This document shows positions 9,454 through 17,961 of a stretch of DNA of 53,337 bases, one piece after another; the first letter of the stretch is position 1; each line of letters begins with the position of its first letter. Position numbers and translations under genes: made by a program. The notes under the pieces are model-generated. The model did not search any database. It was not told where the DNA came from and saw only the letters and a program-made list of their open reading frames with translations. Source of the DNA: Candidatus Stackebrandtia excrementipullorum (GTDB taxonomy: Bacteria > Actinomycetota > Actinomycetes > Mycobacteriales > Micromonosporaceae); NCBI GenBank assembly GCA_019113825.1, contig DXGR01000108.1, positions 1 to 53,337 of the forward strand, read 5' to 3'.

Positions 9454-11543
9454 TGCGGGCGGTGCTGTTGGCGACCACTCCCGGCGCCGAAGCACTCCTT
9501 CCCTCGCAGCATTCCGACACGACCGTCTTCGGGCGGCTGCGTCGACAGTTGGCCGATTTCGGGGTCACCGACGTGACCGTGATCGGTCGTCCGGAGTTCA
9601 TGCCCGGGCTGCCGTTGGAAGGTGTGCGGGTAACGACGTCCACGAGCGTGGACGGCGACCTGCAGTTGTTGTCGCAGGCCTGCGAAGGGGACGGCCCGGT
9701 TCTTCTGTTGACCGCCGACGCGTTGCTCGCGGACACGGCGATGTCGACGGTGTTGTCGGACCCGACGGAACGGTCGGGTGCACTCGTCGGCGGGATCGAG
9801 AACGCGGGCCCGTTGGAGCCCAAGGTGTTTCGTGATCGCGGCCTGGTGCTGTCGGTGGCGACGGGTTTTCATCACGTCGGTAAACCCAATGGGGCCGCCT
9901 GCGGCGTCTTGAAGATCAGTACGCCGTACCTCCCGGAGTTGCGGGCCGCGGTAAAGCAGCTGATAGCCGATGACCTGACGGAGTTGACCCGGTCGACCGA
10001 CGCGTGGACGCTGACGTTGCTGGCGTTGACGCGCTCGGGTGTGAAACTCACCGCCTACGGTGCGCCGGGCGCGCCGTACGGCCGTGTGGGCGACGAGACT
10101 CAGGCCGCGTCGCTGTGGCGGGAGATCGAAAACTGTGACGAGACCGCCGTTCGGTTGAACCTGTGTGTCAAGGCCGACGACGACTTGTTCGCGACCTACT
10201 GCATCAGCTCGTACTCGCGAAAGCTCGTCCTTCTGTGTCACCGTTTGCGGTTGACTCCGGTGGGTGTCACCTGGATATCGATCGCGTTGGCGGTGGTGGC
10301 GGCGGGACTGTTCGCCACCGGTGTGCACGGCGCGATGATCGGGGCCGCCGTGGCGATGTACGCGAGTTTCGTGTTCGACTGCGTCGACGGACAGTTGGCC
10401 CGCTACACGCACGGTTTCAGTGCCTTCGGTGGCTGGTTGGACATGATCGCCGACCGGGGCAAGGAGTACCTCCTGTACGGAGGTCTCGCGTGGGGCGCGG
10501 CGGCATCGGGGATCGGTTGGGCGTGGCCGTTGGCGATCGCCGCGATCGGCGTCCAGGTGGTGCGGCACATGACCGACACCTGGTACGGGACGATGCAGGA
10601 TGCGGCGAGCCTGCGTAAAGCCACGCGTTCCCTCTTGTACGCCGATGACGGGTTCGCCGGGTCGAGCGCGAAGAAGGCGCCGTCGTCGGCGGCGGTCCGG
10701 CTGGGTAGGAAACTCGGCAACCTGTCCGCGCAATTCGCGGCTGCACGTCGTTCTCCGGCCTACTGGTTCAAACGGACCATCGTGTTCCCGGTTGGGGAAC
10801 GCTGGTTGGTGATGGCGTTGGGAGCATCGTTCTTCGACGGCGGGGTCGCGTTGGCGGCGCTGCTGGTGGGGCAGCTCATCGCTTTGGGTTACACGCTTGC
10901 GGGCCGGACTTTGCGGTCGTGGGCCGCGAAGGTCGACGTCCTGGCGCGACCGGACAAGGCGACGCATCGTGACGACGGCCCGTTGAGCGGATTGTTGCCG
11001 CCGTGGGCGTTGCCGCCCCTGCCGGTGTTGGCGGTCGGTGTCATCGCGGTGGGTGCGGCTCTGGTGTCGGCGGCGTTGGACCTCGCCGGCGACCGGTTGA
11101 TCGTCCTGAGTGCTGCAGTGCTGTTCCTGACCGCACTGGCCACGGCGGGTCACCGGCACGGCGGTCCGTTTGACTGGCTGGTGCCGGGCGCGTTGCGGGC
11201 AGGCGAGTACGGGTTGGCGATCGCGTGCGGGCTGGCCGCCGGGATACCGATGCCGTTGCTGTACGGACTGTTGTTCGCCTTGTCGTTGTACCACTACGAC
11301 CTTGCGGCTCGGGTGGACAAGGCGGCGTCGCCGTTGGATTCACGCGAGTACGGGCTCGGTTGGGAGGGCCGCAGCATCGTGTTGGCGGCGGCGTTGATCC
11401 CGGGCCTGGGCGTGTGGGTGTTCGGCGTGTTCACCGCACACATGTTGCTGGTGTTTCTCGGTGGTGCCCTGTTGGGTCGCCGGGCGGCGCGTCGCCCGGC
11501 AGCCGATGACACACCGCTGCCGTCGGTGCTTGGTTCCCGGTAG
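9453..11543 (+). CDS. nucleotidyltransferase-like / CDP-alcohol phosphotransferase fusion with extra membrane domain
   Basis: The 696-residue protein has three parts. Residues 1-230 resemble a sugar-nucleotidyltransferase fold, but the usual NTP loop (AAGxGxR) reads ATTPGAEAL, so catalysis is doubtful. Residues 245-470 are a CDP-alcohol phosphotransferase with the full signature (DGQLAR ... WLDMIAD). Residues 500-690 add about six TM helices with RAGEYG and YHYDLAARVDK, resembling an actinobacterial domain of unknown function (I think DUF5941). The layout recalls archaeal inositol-phosphate cytidylyltransferase/phosphotransferase fusions. It starts at ATG 9453, overlapping the ABC ATPase stop by one base, so the transferase and exporter are made together. 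It may attach a phospho- or phosphono-alcohol to the exported polymer or its lipid carrier. Confidence 0.85.
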   Translation: MRAVLLATTPGAEALLPSQHSDTTVFGRLRRQLADFGVTDVTVIGRPEFMPGLPLEGVRVTTSTSVDGDLQLLSQACEGDGPVLLLTADALLADTAMSTVLSDPTERSGALVGGIENAGPLEPKVFRDRGLVLSVATGFHHVGKPNGAACGVLKISTPYLPELRAAVKQLIADDLTELTRSTDAWTLTLLALTRSGVKLTAYGAPGAPYGRVGDETQAASLWREIENCDETAVRLNLCVKADDDLFATYCISSYSRKLVLLCHRLRLTPVGVTWISIALAVVAAGLFATGVHGAMIGAAVAMYASFVFDCVDGQLARYTHGFSAFGGWLDMIADRGKEYLLYGGLAWGAAASGIGWAWPLAIAAIGVQVVRHMTDTWYGTMQDAASLRKATRSLLYADDGFAGSSAKKAPSSAAVRLGRKLGNLSAQFAAARRSPAYWFKRTIVFPVGERWLVMALGASFFDGGVALAALLVGQLIALGYTLAGRTLRSWAAKVDVLARPDKATHRDDGPLSGLLPPWALPPLPVLAVGVIAVGAALVSAALDLAGDRLIVLSAAVLFLTALATAGHRHGGPFDWLVPGALRAGEYGLAIACGLAAGIPMPLLYGLLFALSLYHYDLAARVDKAASPLDSREYGLGWEGRSIVLAAALIPGLGVWVFGVFTAHMLLVFLGGALLGRRAARRPAADDTPLPSVLGSR

Positions 11544-11562
11544 GAATCGAACCGTTCACGTG

Positions 11563-11599
11563 ACGGGCGGCCCCTCCCGATTCGAGAGGGGCCGCCCGT
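11563..11599 (+). terminator. strong intrinsic terminator
   Basis: A 14-bp perfect stem (11563-11576 with 11586-11599, core GGGCGGCCCC) with a 9-base loop is followed by TTTG. It lies 20 bases after the stop of the fusion gene and just before the end of the converging nuclease gene, so it may serve both. Confidence 0.8.
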
Positions 11600-11618
11600 T
11601 TGTTGTGGGACCGACGGG

Positions 11619-14435
11619 TCAGAGCTTGCCGCACTGTCCCTTGGTCGGGCCGATCCAGATGTTGGCCTGCCCGTTGTCCACGGGGGCCGGGTCGTTACCG
11701 GAGCAGTCGGTCGTCCCGATGACGGTGTTGCCGGCGAAGACGACACCGCCGACGTTGTCGGTCAGATTCACCGGTCCGGTGACGATCGATCCGGTGACTG
11801 CGACCTGGCCGAATCCGCCGGTGATGTTCACACCGCCGACGAGGACGCCGGTGGTCACGGTGACCAGGCTCGCGTCTGTGGCTTCGACCTTCCCGAGCAC
11901 GGTGCTGTCGGTGATGATCAGGCGTGCACCGTCGGCGACGGTGACCGAACCGACCTGAATCGCGCCGTCGAGGCATACGACCCCGTCGGTGATCGACAGT
12001 GCACCGATGTGCAGTCCGCTGACGGTGTCGGTGCAGGCCGGTGCGTCGAAGCCCAGACGCACGACCTGCGGGTCGTGGTCGGAGGCCTGGTGTGAGAACT
12101 CGGCGTTCAGGTGCACGACCTCGTATTCGGCGGCCGGTGCCAGCGACGGGGTGACGAGGATGTGGTCGAGGACCTGCGAGACGCCGTTGAACACGTACGT
12201 GTAGCGCTCCGTCTCGGGCAGCGTGTTGATCAGGTCGAGCAGGACCGGATCGTCGCCGCCGGTGAGTGCCTCCAACGCCGGGCTGAACTGATAGTCGTTG
12301 ATGTCGCCGGCGATGACGACACCCGCCTGCGGGTCGACGGCGAGCACGTCGTCGACGAACCGGTTGACGACTTCGGCCTGAGCGATGCGTTGTTCCTCGG
12401 TGACGCGGTTCGGCGGCTGGTAGCGTCCGTCGGCGTTCTGGTCGCCGCCCTTGGAGTTGAAGTGGTTGACCACCACGAACACCTTGTCACCGTTGAACAC
12501 GAATTCACCGGCCAGCGGTTTGCGGCTTTCGAACCAGGCGTCGTTTCCGGGGTCGATACGACCCGGGGAGATGCTCAGCTCGGGTGCACCGTCGTCGCCG
12601 GTTTCGACGGTGACACCGGTCGTGGCGTCGCCGCCGGGGCGGTCGACGAATTCGACACGCTGCGGGTCGAAGAGGAACGCGACACGGATGTTGCCGCCCG
12701 GCGCGCCACCGTCCATCTTGTCTTCAGGGTTGATCTGGCGCCATTCGTAGGCGGGACCGCCCGCGGCCTCGATTTCGGCGACGAGCCGGTCGAGGGTCTG
12801 TGTCGCGTCGACGAAGCCGTCGTCGTCGCGGCCGTTGTCGTCCTGGATCTCCTCGAGCGTGACGATGTCGGGGGAGGCGAGCCCGTCCACGACACCGGCG
12901 GCCAGCTCGGCGAACTTCTCGTCGGAGTCGCCGACCGTCAGATTCTCGACGTTGTAGGTGGCCACGGCCAACTGGTCCTCGGTGTGAGGTGTGGCGGTCT
13001 GCCGTTCCAACTCGTTGTCGACGTGGTCACCGAACTCGGTGGCGGCGATCGAGTAACCGCCGTAAAGGATGTAGTCGACCGGCCCGACAGTGTCCCCGGC
13101 GATGACGTCGCCGACATTGGCCGGCGGCACCTCGCCGCTGACGGGGCTGACGGTGACGCGGCCGGTCGGGGTGTTCTGGTAACCGGTGTTGACGGCACCG
13201 CCCCGCTCGGAGGCGTACTCGTCCGGTTTCACGGTCAAATAGATCTCGCCGTACTGGTTGCCGGGGCCGATGACGCGTGCATCGGTCACGGCGACGTTCA
13301 TTCCTTCACGTGCCTCCCAAAACTCCATCGCCGAGCGGGTGGGGTCGAGACGGCCGAGGTCTTCGACGTTGCCGGTGGGCGCGTCGGGTGCGTAGACGTC
13401 GGGGATGTCGTCGCCGGTGATGTGCTCGACGGGGATCGGGTTGCCGCTGGAACACACGGCCACGGTCGGGTTGGTGATCTCGGTGAGCGACAGGTTCGCC
13501 GTTTCGGGGAACGTTTCGCCTGACGACAGCTGGTAGTAGTCGCTGATCTCACCGGAGACGGTGACGGCGTCACCCTGCTGCACGGTGGGGTTGCTCCCCA
13601 GGTAGACGTAAACGCCTTCGCTGGTGGACGGATCGTCGTCGGGCTCGGGGTCCTGCATCCAGAAGCCCTGCGGTCCGGTGGCTGTCACGATGCCGGGCAC
13701 GTCCGTGACGTTTTCATCGTCCAGAGGAGACAACCAGGCGTCGCCCTGGATGTCGCGGATGCGGGTGTCGCCGGGCTCGGCCGGGCATTCGGGGGCGGGT
13801 GCGCCGGCACTGTTGTCGGCGCCGGGGGTCGGTTCGTCGACGACGAAGTCGGCGGAGTTGTCGTCACTGTCACCGGCTTCGGTGCGTTGCGCGGAGAAGA
13901 CGTTGGACGCTCCGGCGATCGGCGAGCCCTCGGCGATCTCGGCGGTGCCGTAACCCACCAGGTCCACGATGGCCGGGTCGGCGGCGCAGTCTGTCCCGCA
14001 GGTGAGGGCTTCGGTGGATTCGACGAGGGCGACGGTACCGTCGTTGCCGCTCATCGGGATGTCGCCGGTGACGTCGGCGTCGGGGAGTTCCTCGGTGCCG
14101 CCGTTGCCGCGTGCCTGTGCGATCAGGTACAGCTGGCCCGGCTCGATCGAGCCTTCCAACGGCGTGACACGCCATGAGCCCGACGATGCCGACCGCGGAT
14201 GATATTGGACCGACCAGCCGGTCAGATCGATCGATTCGTCGCTACGGTTGACCAGTTCTATGAAGTCGTTGGTGTACGTGGCGCCGGAGTTGCCTCCTCC
14301 TCCGTACACCTCGTTGAGGACGACTCCGGTGGACGGTTCTGCAACCGCCGGAGTCGCCGCGGACAGGGCGAAGGCACCGAGGGCGACCGCAGACAGCGCG
14401 GCGCCCCCTGTAACCAGACGGGATCTACCCGGCAT
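11619..14435 (-). CDS. large secreted nuclease (ExeM/NucH type) with lamin-tail domain
   Basis: The 938-residue exported protein has a signal peptide (MPGRSRLVTGG, then an Ala-rich core ending AVA-EPS). A lamin-tail domain follows at about 35-150 (VVLNEVYGGGGNSGATYTND), then an OB-like segment near 230-330, and an endonuclease/exonuclease/phosphatase domain at about 480-800. The active-site series is intact: YNVENL, LEEIQDDNG, GDIND, DHILVTPSL and SDHDP. The last 130 residues form beta-rich repeats with terminal cysteines. Family members are secreted or wall-bound DNases that degrade extracellular DNA. The ATG at 14435 was preferred over TTG at 14447, and a good promoter lies upstream. Neighbours give no clear link. 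Phosphate scavenging or biofilm turnover are possible roles. Confidence 0.88.
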   Translation of the reverse strand: MPGRSRLVTGGAALSAVALGAFALSAATPAVAEPSTGVVLNEVYGGGGNSGATYTNDFIELVNRSDESIDLTGWSVQYHPRSASSGSWRVTPLEGSIEPGQLYLIAQARGNGGTEELPDADVTGDIPMSGNDGTVALVESTEALTCGTDCAADPAIVDLVGYGTAEIAEGSPIAGASNVFSAQRTEAGDSDDNSADFVVDEPTPGADNSAGAPAPECPAEPGDTRIRDIQGDAWLSPLDDENVTDVPGIVTATGPQGFWMQDPEPDDDPSTSEGVYVYLGSNPTVQQGDAVTVSGEISDYYQLSSGETFPETANLSLTEITNPTVAVCSSGNPIPVEHITGDDIPDVYAPDAPTGNVEDLGRLDPTRSAMEFWEAREGMNVAVTDARVIGPGNQYGEIYLTVKPDEYASERGGAVNTGYQNTPTGRVTVSPVSGEVPPANVGDVIAGDTVGPVDYILYGGYSIAATEFGDHVDNELERQTATPHTEDQLAVATYNVENLTVGDSDEKFAELAAGVVDGLASPDIVTLEEIQDDNGRDDDGFVDATQTLDRLVAEIEAAGGPAYEWRQINPEDKMDGGAPGGNIRVAFLFDPQRVEFVDRPGGDATTGVTVETGDDGAPELSISPGRIDPGNDAWFESRKPLAGEFVFNGDKVFVVVNHFNSKGGDQNADGRYQPPNRVTEEQRIAQAEVVNRFVDDVLAVDPQAGVVIAGDINDYQFSPALEALTGGDDPVLLDLINTLPETERYTYVFNGVSQVLDHILVTPSLAPAAEYEVVHLNAEFSHQASDHDPQVVRLGFDAPACTDTVSGLHIGALSITDGVVCLDGAIQVGSVTVADGARLIITDSTVLGKVEATDASLVTVTTGVLVGGVNITGGFGQVAVTGSIVTGPVNLTDNVGGVVFAGNTVIGTTDCSGNDPAPVDNGQANIWIGPTKGQCGKL

Positions 14436-14465
14436 GAAAACTCTCAAGGGATGAAGGTGGGTCGC

Positions 14466-14493
14466 AGGTTACGCGACGCACTTGGGCTGACAA
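14466..14493 (-). promoter_or_regulatory. probable promoter of the secreted nuclease gene
   Basis: Read on the minus strand, TTGTCA (14488-14493) and TAACCT (14466-14471) are separated by 16 bases, close to the actinobacterial housekeeping consensus. It lies about 30 bases before the ATG at 14435. Confidence 0.55.
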
Positions 14494-14722
14494 GGGTGCC
14501 TTCACGTTCTACCAGCAGGTAATGAACCGATCAACGCCGTACCGGCAACAATGCGGCAAACTTCGATCGACCATGGAGGCCGTCTCGTCCGCGCGGGTCG
14601 GACGATCGGGCTTCTGGTCGGTCCCCCGCAACGTTTCCGCAGATCCGCAGGCGCCGTTACGGACTCGTCTTGCCGAGGATTTCGTGTACTGCCGCGCCAC
14701 AGGCCCCGGTCGGGGGCGTCGG

Positions 14723-15043
14723 TCAGTCGACCGGGCTACCGTCGGCGATGTGGTTCAACGCGGCGAGGTGCCCTTCGAGGGCGTTTCGGCCCTGGTCGGT
14801 GAGCGCGACCCAGGTGAGTCGACGCGCGTCGGTGCGACGAGGCGAGCTTTCCTTGCGTACGACGACGTATTCGGCTTCGGTGAGGATTTTTAGGTTTTTG
14901 GAGAGGTTCGCGTCGTTGAGTTCGAGGATGTCTCGCACGACGGAGAACTCGAGTTCGGAGACGTGACGCAGGATGCCGCAGATACGCAGTCGCACGGGTG
15001 AGTGGACGACATCGTTGAATGCGGGTGTCGGTGTGGCTTTCAC
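14723..15043 (-). CDS. winged-helix transcriptional regulator
   Basis: The 106-residue protein is a single winged-helix domain of the small MarR/ArsR-like type (HTH_34): PVRLRICGILRHV, then the recognition region DILELNDANLSKNLKILTEAEYV, then the wing with RKESSPRRTDARRLTWVAL. No metal-binding cysteines or effector domain are seen, so the signal may come from the partner membrane protein. It starts at GTG 15043 with GGAGGAG upstream and overlaps the partner stop by four bases (GTGA). The two are one operon whose promoter carries repeated GACTTRCC half-sites, the likely target of this regulator. Autoregulation is an inference. Confidence 0.8.
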   Translation of the reverse strand: MKATPTPAFNDVVHSPVRLRICGILRHVSELEFSVVRDILELNDANLSKNLKILTEAEYVVVRKESSPRRTDARRLTWVALTDQGRNALEGHLAALNHIADGSPVD

Positions 15044-15537
15044 CGTTCTCCTCCAGCCCCACCGGCGATTTCGGCGCGGAAGACGTCGTCGTAGCGTCGG
15101 CCGAGCACGATCGTCGTGCCGCAAACGATGACGGCGGGGATCGCTGCCCACCACACGGCGATGCCGGTGAACTTGATGACGACGCCGGTCACCATGCCGG
15201 CGATGACGACGGCGACCTGCACGAGTAGGAGACGTTTGCCGCGCGGTCCGGCCGGTCGGGTGACGGAGACCCCGTAACGGCGGTTATAGGTGGTGATGAG
15301 GAGGACGATCGCCACGATGCCGAGGGCGTAAACGGTGACGGAGGCGATGTTCGGGAGTGCGGGAGCGAAGGCGAACAGTCCGGTAACCAGTCCGAGGACG
15401 GGGTGGTACCAGGGTGGGGTGACGACGCGTTGAGAAAGTGCGGTTTCGTCGGCGGTTAGCAGGTTGAGCAGCTCACGCACCTCGGCCGCGGTGGGCAGGT
15501 CGGTGGTCGCGGCATCGGGCTGTGAGTCGTTTTCCAT
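15040..15537 (-). CDS. four-helix membrane protein paired with winged-helix regulator
   Basis: The 165-residue protein has a hydrophilic N-terminus of about 45 residues followed by four TM helices (LGLVTGLFAFAPA, VYALGIVAIVLLI, LLLVQVAVVIAGMV, AAIPAVIVCGTTIV) and a short charged tail. Small membrane proteins of this kind commonly precede HTH_34 regulators in actinobacteria; the biochemical role is unknown. I chose the ATG at 15537: a TTGCCA-17-TAGACT promoter places the transcription start exactly on this ATG, giving a leaderless mRNA, and neither this ATG nor the one at 15555 has a ribosome site. It is translationally coupled to the regulator downstream. Confidence 0.72.
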   Translation of the reverse strand: MENDSQPDAATTDLPTAAEVRELLNLLTADETALSQRVVTPPWYHPVLGLVTGLFAFAPALPNIASVTVYALGIVAIVLLITTYNRRYGVSVTRPAGPRGKRLLLVQVAVVIAGMVTGVVIKFTGIAVWWAAIPAVIVCGTTIVLGRRYDDVFRAEIAGGAGGER

Positions 15538-15577
15538 GTCGGCAAGTCTATTCATGACTTACCGACATGGCAAGTCA
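15534..15577 (-). promoter_or_regulatory. leaderless promoter with overlapping inverted-repeat operator
   Basis: On the minus strand, -35 TTGCCA (15568-15573) and -10 TAGACT (15545-15550) are 17 bases apart, and exactly seven bases follow before the ATG at 15537. A 15-bp inverted repeat with one mismatch (15534-15548 and 15556-15570, 7-base spacer) covers the promoter. Within it GACTTGCC occurs twice in direct orientation, with an inverted GGTAAGTC between. This is a typical repressor layout. Confidence 0.75.
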
Positions 15578-15578
15578 T

Positions 15579-16181
15579 TTAGGTCTCGGTCTTGGAACAG
15601 TCGATCTTCGAACGCGTGAACATCGGGATGAACACATGCGCGAGCGGCCCTATCGCCAAGGCGTACAACAACGTGCCGATCCAGACGGTCCCGCCCAGAA
15701 GCCACCCGATGACAAGCACCGTCAACTCGATACTCAGGCGCACAACCCGAATGGAGCGGCCCTTCCTCGCCAGGCCGGTCATGAGTCCGTCACGAGGACC
15801 CGGCCCGAAACCCGCCCCGATGTAGAGCCCGGTGCCGATACCGTTGAGCACGACACCGCCGACCATGAAGGCGATGCGCCACCCGAGGTGCTCCGGCGCC
15901 GACATCAGTGCCAACGTCGCCTCCAACGCCAATCCCACGGCCAACAGGTTGGCCACCGTCCCCGCGCCCGGACGCTGACGGATCGGTATCCACAGCACCA
16001 TGACGAGCGCGCTGACGAGGATGACGACGTACCCCATCGGAATGCCCGTGACCTGAGAGACGCCTTCGTGCAAGACGTCCCACGACGGCAGGCCGAGGTC
16101 GGCGAGCACCATGAGCCCGACGCTGAAGCCGAACAGCCACAGTCCGATCGCCAACTGAAGCACTCGGCGGGTCATTGACAT
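15579..16181 (-). CDS. YczE/YitT-type membrane protein
   Basis: The 200-residue protein has five or six TM helices and the YczE-family loop GAGFGPGPRDGLMTGL, preceded by the N-terminal motif ADLGLPSWDVLHEGVS. Members are widespread, of unknown function, and sometimes act with secreted-metabolite regulation. The start at 16181 was chosen because a TTGACA-16-TAGCGT promoter puts transcription start on this ATG (leaderless). The gene ends just upstream of the next promoter, so it is probably monocistronic. Confidence 0.85.
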   Translation of the reverse strand: MSMTRRVLQLAIGLWLFGFSVGLMVLADLGLPSWDVLHEGVSQVTGIPMGYVVILVSALVMVLWIPIRQRPGAGTVANLLAVGLALEATLALMSAPEHLGWRIAFMVGGVVLNGIGTGLYIGAGFGPGPRDGLMTGLARKGRSIRVVRLSIELTVLVIGWLLGGTVWIGTLLYALAIGPLAHVFIPMFTRSKIDCSKTET

Positions 16182-16188
16182 GCCGGTG

Positions 16189-16216
16189 ACGCTAATCGTG
16201 CTCAAGCCGATGTCAA
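16189..16216 (-). promoter_or_regulatory. leaderless promoter of the YczE-type gene
   Basis: On the minus strand a perfect TTGACA (16211-16216), a 16-base spacer and TAGCGT (16189-16194) are followed by seven bases and then the ATG at 16181. No ribosome-binding site is present, consistent with leaderless translation. Confidence 0.7.
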
Positions 16217-16238
16217 CGAAAAGTTGTGCGCGTCTCAA

Positions 16239-16772
16239 AAATCCACCGGTGAACGTCGTGTGTTACGAGCGGCCGGGTTCCGGTGAATGAATCGCAAAGC
16301 GGAGAAGCCTCCACATACCGATGGCGCATACACGGGACCGTCCACAGCGCTGCAAAACGCCACTCGACCCTCGGTTCGAGGCGAGTCCGTTTCCACCGGC
16401 GTCCCGAACCGTCTCGCTCGGTGCCACCCCGTGGCCGACTCGGGGATCAAGCACCCGACGCACGTGACCTTCCACACATCATCGTCGTGATCACGACGTG
16501 TCCGCGCGGTGAGCCCCGAAGGGCGACGGTGACGACGATCGGCACGGACGGACGACACGGCACGGATTTGACGAGATGTGACTTGACGCGCTCGAGCGGA
16601 AAGTCGCTGGGCCCTAACGACGTCGAGGCCACGGTGGACCATCGGGAAAGTCGGCCATGCCGACGTTCACAGGCCGAACGCCACGGGGCGAGTACCCATG
16701 GTGGTCGTCGATTGCCGAGCGTTTGAACGGACGAAACGGGACCCAATGAACGTTACATGCATATAGGGGCAT
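16239..16772. other. intergenic stretch with a 16-bp palindrome
   Basis: No convincing gene is present in these roughly 530 bases; open frames on both strands have arbitrary composition. A perfect 16-bp palindrome, CGTCGTGATCACGACG, lies at 16483-16498 and could be an operator. Just before the peptidase gene, near 16755-16775, the hexamer GCATAT occurs twice and may be promoter-related. Confidence 0.4.
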
Positions 16773-16877
16773 ATGGATACAACAGTATTGCCCGAACAGG
16801 AGGCTGCGGCTAACCTCATGTCGATTCAGTCCGCGCCGGCCACGCGGACGTATGCCCACGAGAGAGGCCTTTCAACC

Positions 16878-17843
16878 ATGACCCAAGAACCCGATACACC
16901 TGTAAACAGGTCGCTGTCCCGGCGGAGCCTCTTCGTCGCCGCCGCCGCGGTCGGCGTCGGTGCCGCCGTCGGCACGGTCGGCACCGCATCGGCATCCGGC
17001 GCGTGGAGCAACCCGACCTACGGCACCATCACCTCCGGCTTCAAACCACCAAGCCGTCCGACACACTCCGGCACCGATGTGGCCAACAGTCAGGGAACCG
17101 CGATCTGGACCGCCAAGGGCGGCAAGGTCGTCGGCGTCCGGACCAACTCCTACCCCGGCGACACCCGACCCGGCCTCCTGCCCGGTCGCACCGGTAACGC
17201 CGTGCTCGTCGACCACGGCGGCGGCTACCGGACCTACTACGGTCACATCCTCAGCGCCGGTGTCACCAACGGTCAGACCGTCACGTCCGGCCAGTACATC
17301 GCCGCGATGGGCACCACCGGGAACTCGACCGGACCGCACCTTCACTTCGAGGTGCTCCGGAACGGTACGCCGATCAACCCCTACACGCACATGGCCAACC
17401 AGGGAGTCACGCTCGGCAGCTCCCGTCCCATCAGCGGGACCGGTGGCGGCTGGACAACGTTTAAGAAGGGCAACACCGGTGCCCGGGTGCGCGTGATCCA
17501 GTATCTGTTGAAGGCTCACGGCAACTCCTCGCTCGTGGTCGACGGCGACTTCGGCACCGTCACCCATAACGCGGTGCGCAGCTTCCAAACCTCCAAGGGC
17601 CTCGTCGCCGACGGCGTCGTGGGACCGATCAGCTGGGCGCGTCTGGTGCTGGACGTGAAGAGTGGGGCCAGCGGCAACAAAGCCCTCGCCGCTCAAACCG
17701 CTCTGAACCACCACGGGGCGGGCCTGCTCGTCGACGGCGACTTCGGTTCCGTGAGTGTCAAGGCCGCCAAGGCCTTCCAGAAGAAGAAGTACCTGGTGCA
17801 GGACGGCCACATCGGCGTCCTCACCTGGCAGGCGTTCATTTAG
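16878..17843 (+). CDS. secreted M23 peptidase with two peptidoglycan-binding repeats
   Basis: The 321-residue product has a twin-arginine-like signal (RSLSRRSLFVAAAA, cleavage near SAS-GAW). A LytM/M23 metallopeptidase domain follows at about residues 45-180, with the zinc motifs HSGTD and GPHLHFEV intact. Two repeats of the peptidoglycan-binding helical type (each VDGDFG ... AVRSFQ or AAKAFQ ... WARL or WQAF) occupy 195-320. It should cleave peptide cross-bridges in the cell wall. I used the ATG at 16878 with a GAGAGAGG site instead of the in-frame ATG at 16773, because the Tat motif then sits at the N-terminus. It stands alone and is followed by a strong hairpin terminator. Confidence 0.9.
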   Translation: MTQEPDTPVNRSLSRRSLFVAAAAVGVGAAVGTVGTASASGAWSNPTYGTITSGFKPPSRPTHSGTDVANSQGTAIWTAKGGKVVGVRTNSYPGDTRPGLLPGRTGNAVLVDHGGGYRTYYGHILSAGVTNGQTVTSGQYIAAMGTTGNSTGPHLHFEVLRNGTPINPYTHMANQGVTLGSSRPISGTGGGWTTFKKGNTGARVRVIQYLLKAHGNSSLVVDGDFGTVTHNAVRSFQTSKGLVADGVVGPISWARLVLDVKSGASGNKALAAQTALNHHGAGLLVDGDFGSVSVKAAKAFQKKKYLVQDGHIGVLTWQAFI

Positions 17844-17905
17844 GACAGCGGCCCGACCGGGCGCCTCGGAGCACAGCCGACTTTACGCCTGCTTGTGCCT
17901 CATCC

Positions 17906-17937
17906 CCGTGCCGTCGGTGTAACCACCGGCGGCACGG
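17906..17937 (+). terminator. hairpin terminator after the M23 peptidase gene
   Basis: Arms of 14 bases (17906-17919 and 17924-17937, core CCGTGCCG/CGGCACGG, one T-G wobble) close a 4-base loop and are followed by TCGTTT. It lies between converging genes and may stop both transcripts. Confidence 0.75.
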
Positions 17938-17961
17938 TCGTTTGCGCCCGACCACATCGAC

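Noticed and set aside
8605-9495. Antisense frame of about 296 codons over the ABC ATPase
   Set aside because: Shadow frame of a high-GC gene; the plus strand carries all ABC motifs.
586-11543. Aminoethylphosphonate (AEP) pathway
   Set aside because: No AEP transaminase-like gene is present; the third gene is an alcohol dehydrogenase, so hydroxyethylphosphonate is the better prediction.
16483-16498. 16-bp palindrome CGTCGTGATCACGACG as a binding site
   Set aside because: It is isolated, far from both flanking starts and unrepeated in what I read; listed only within the intergenic feature.
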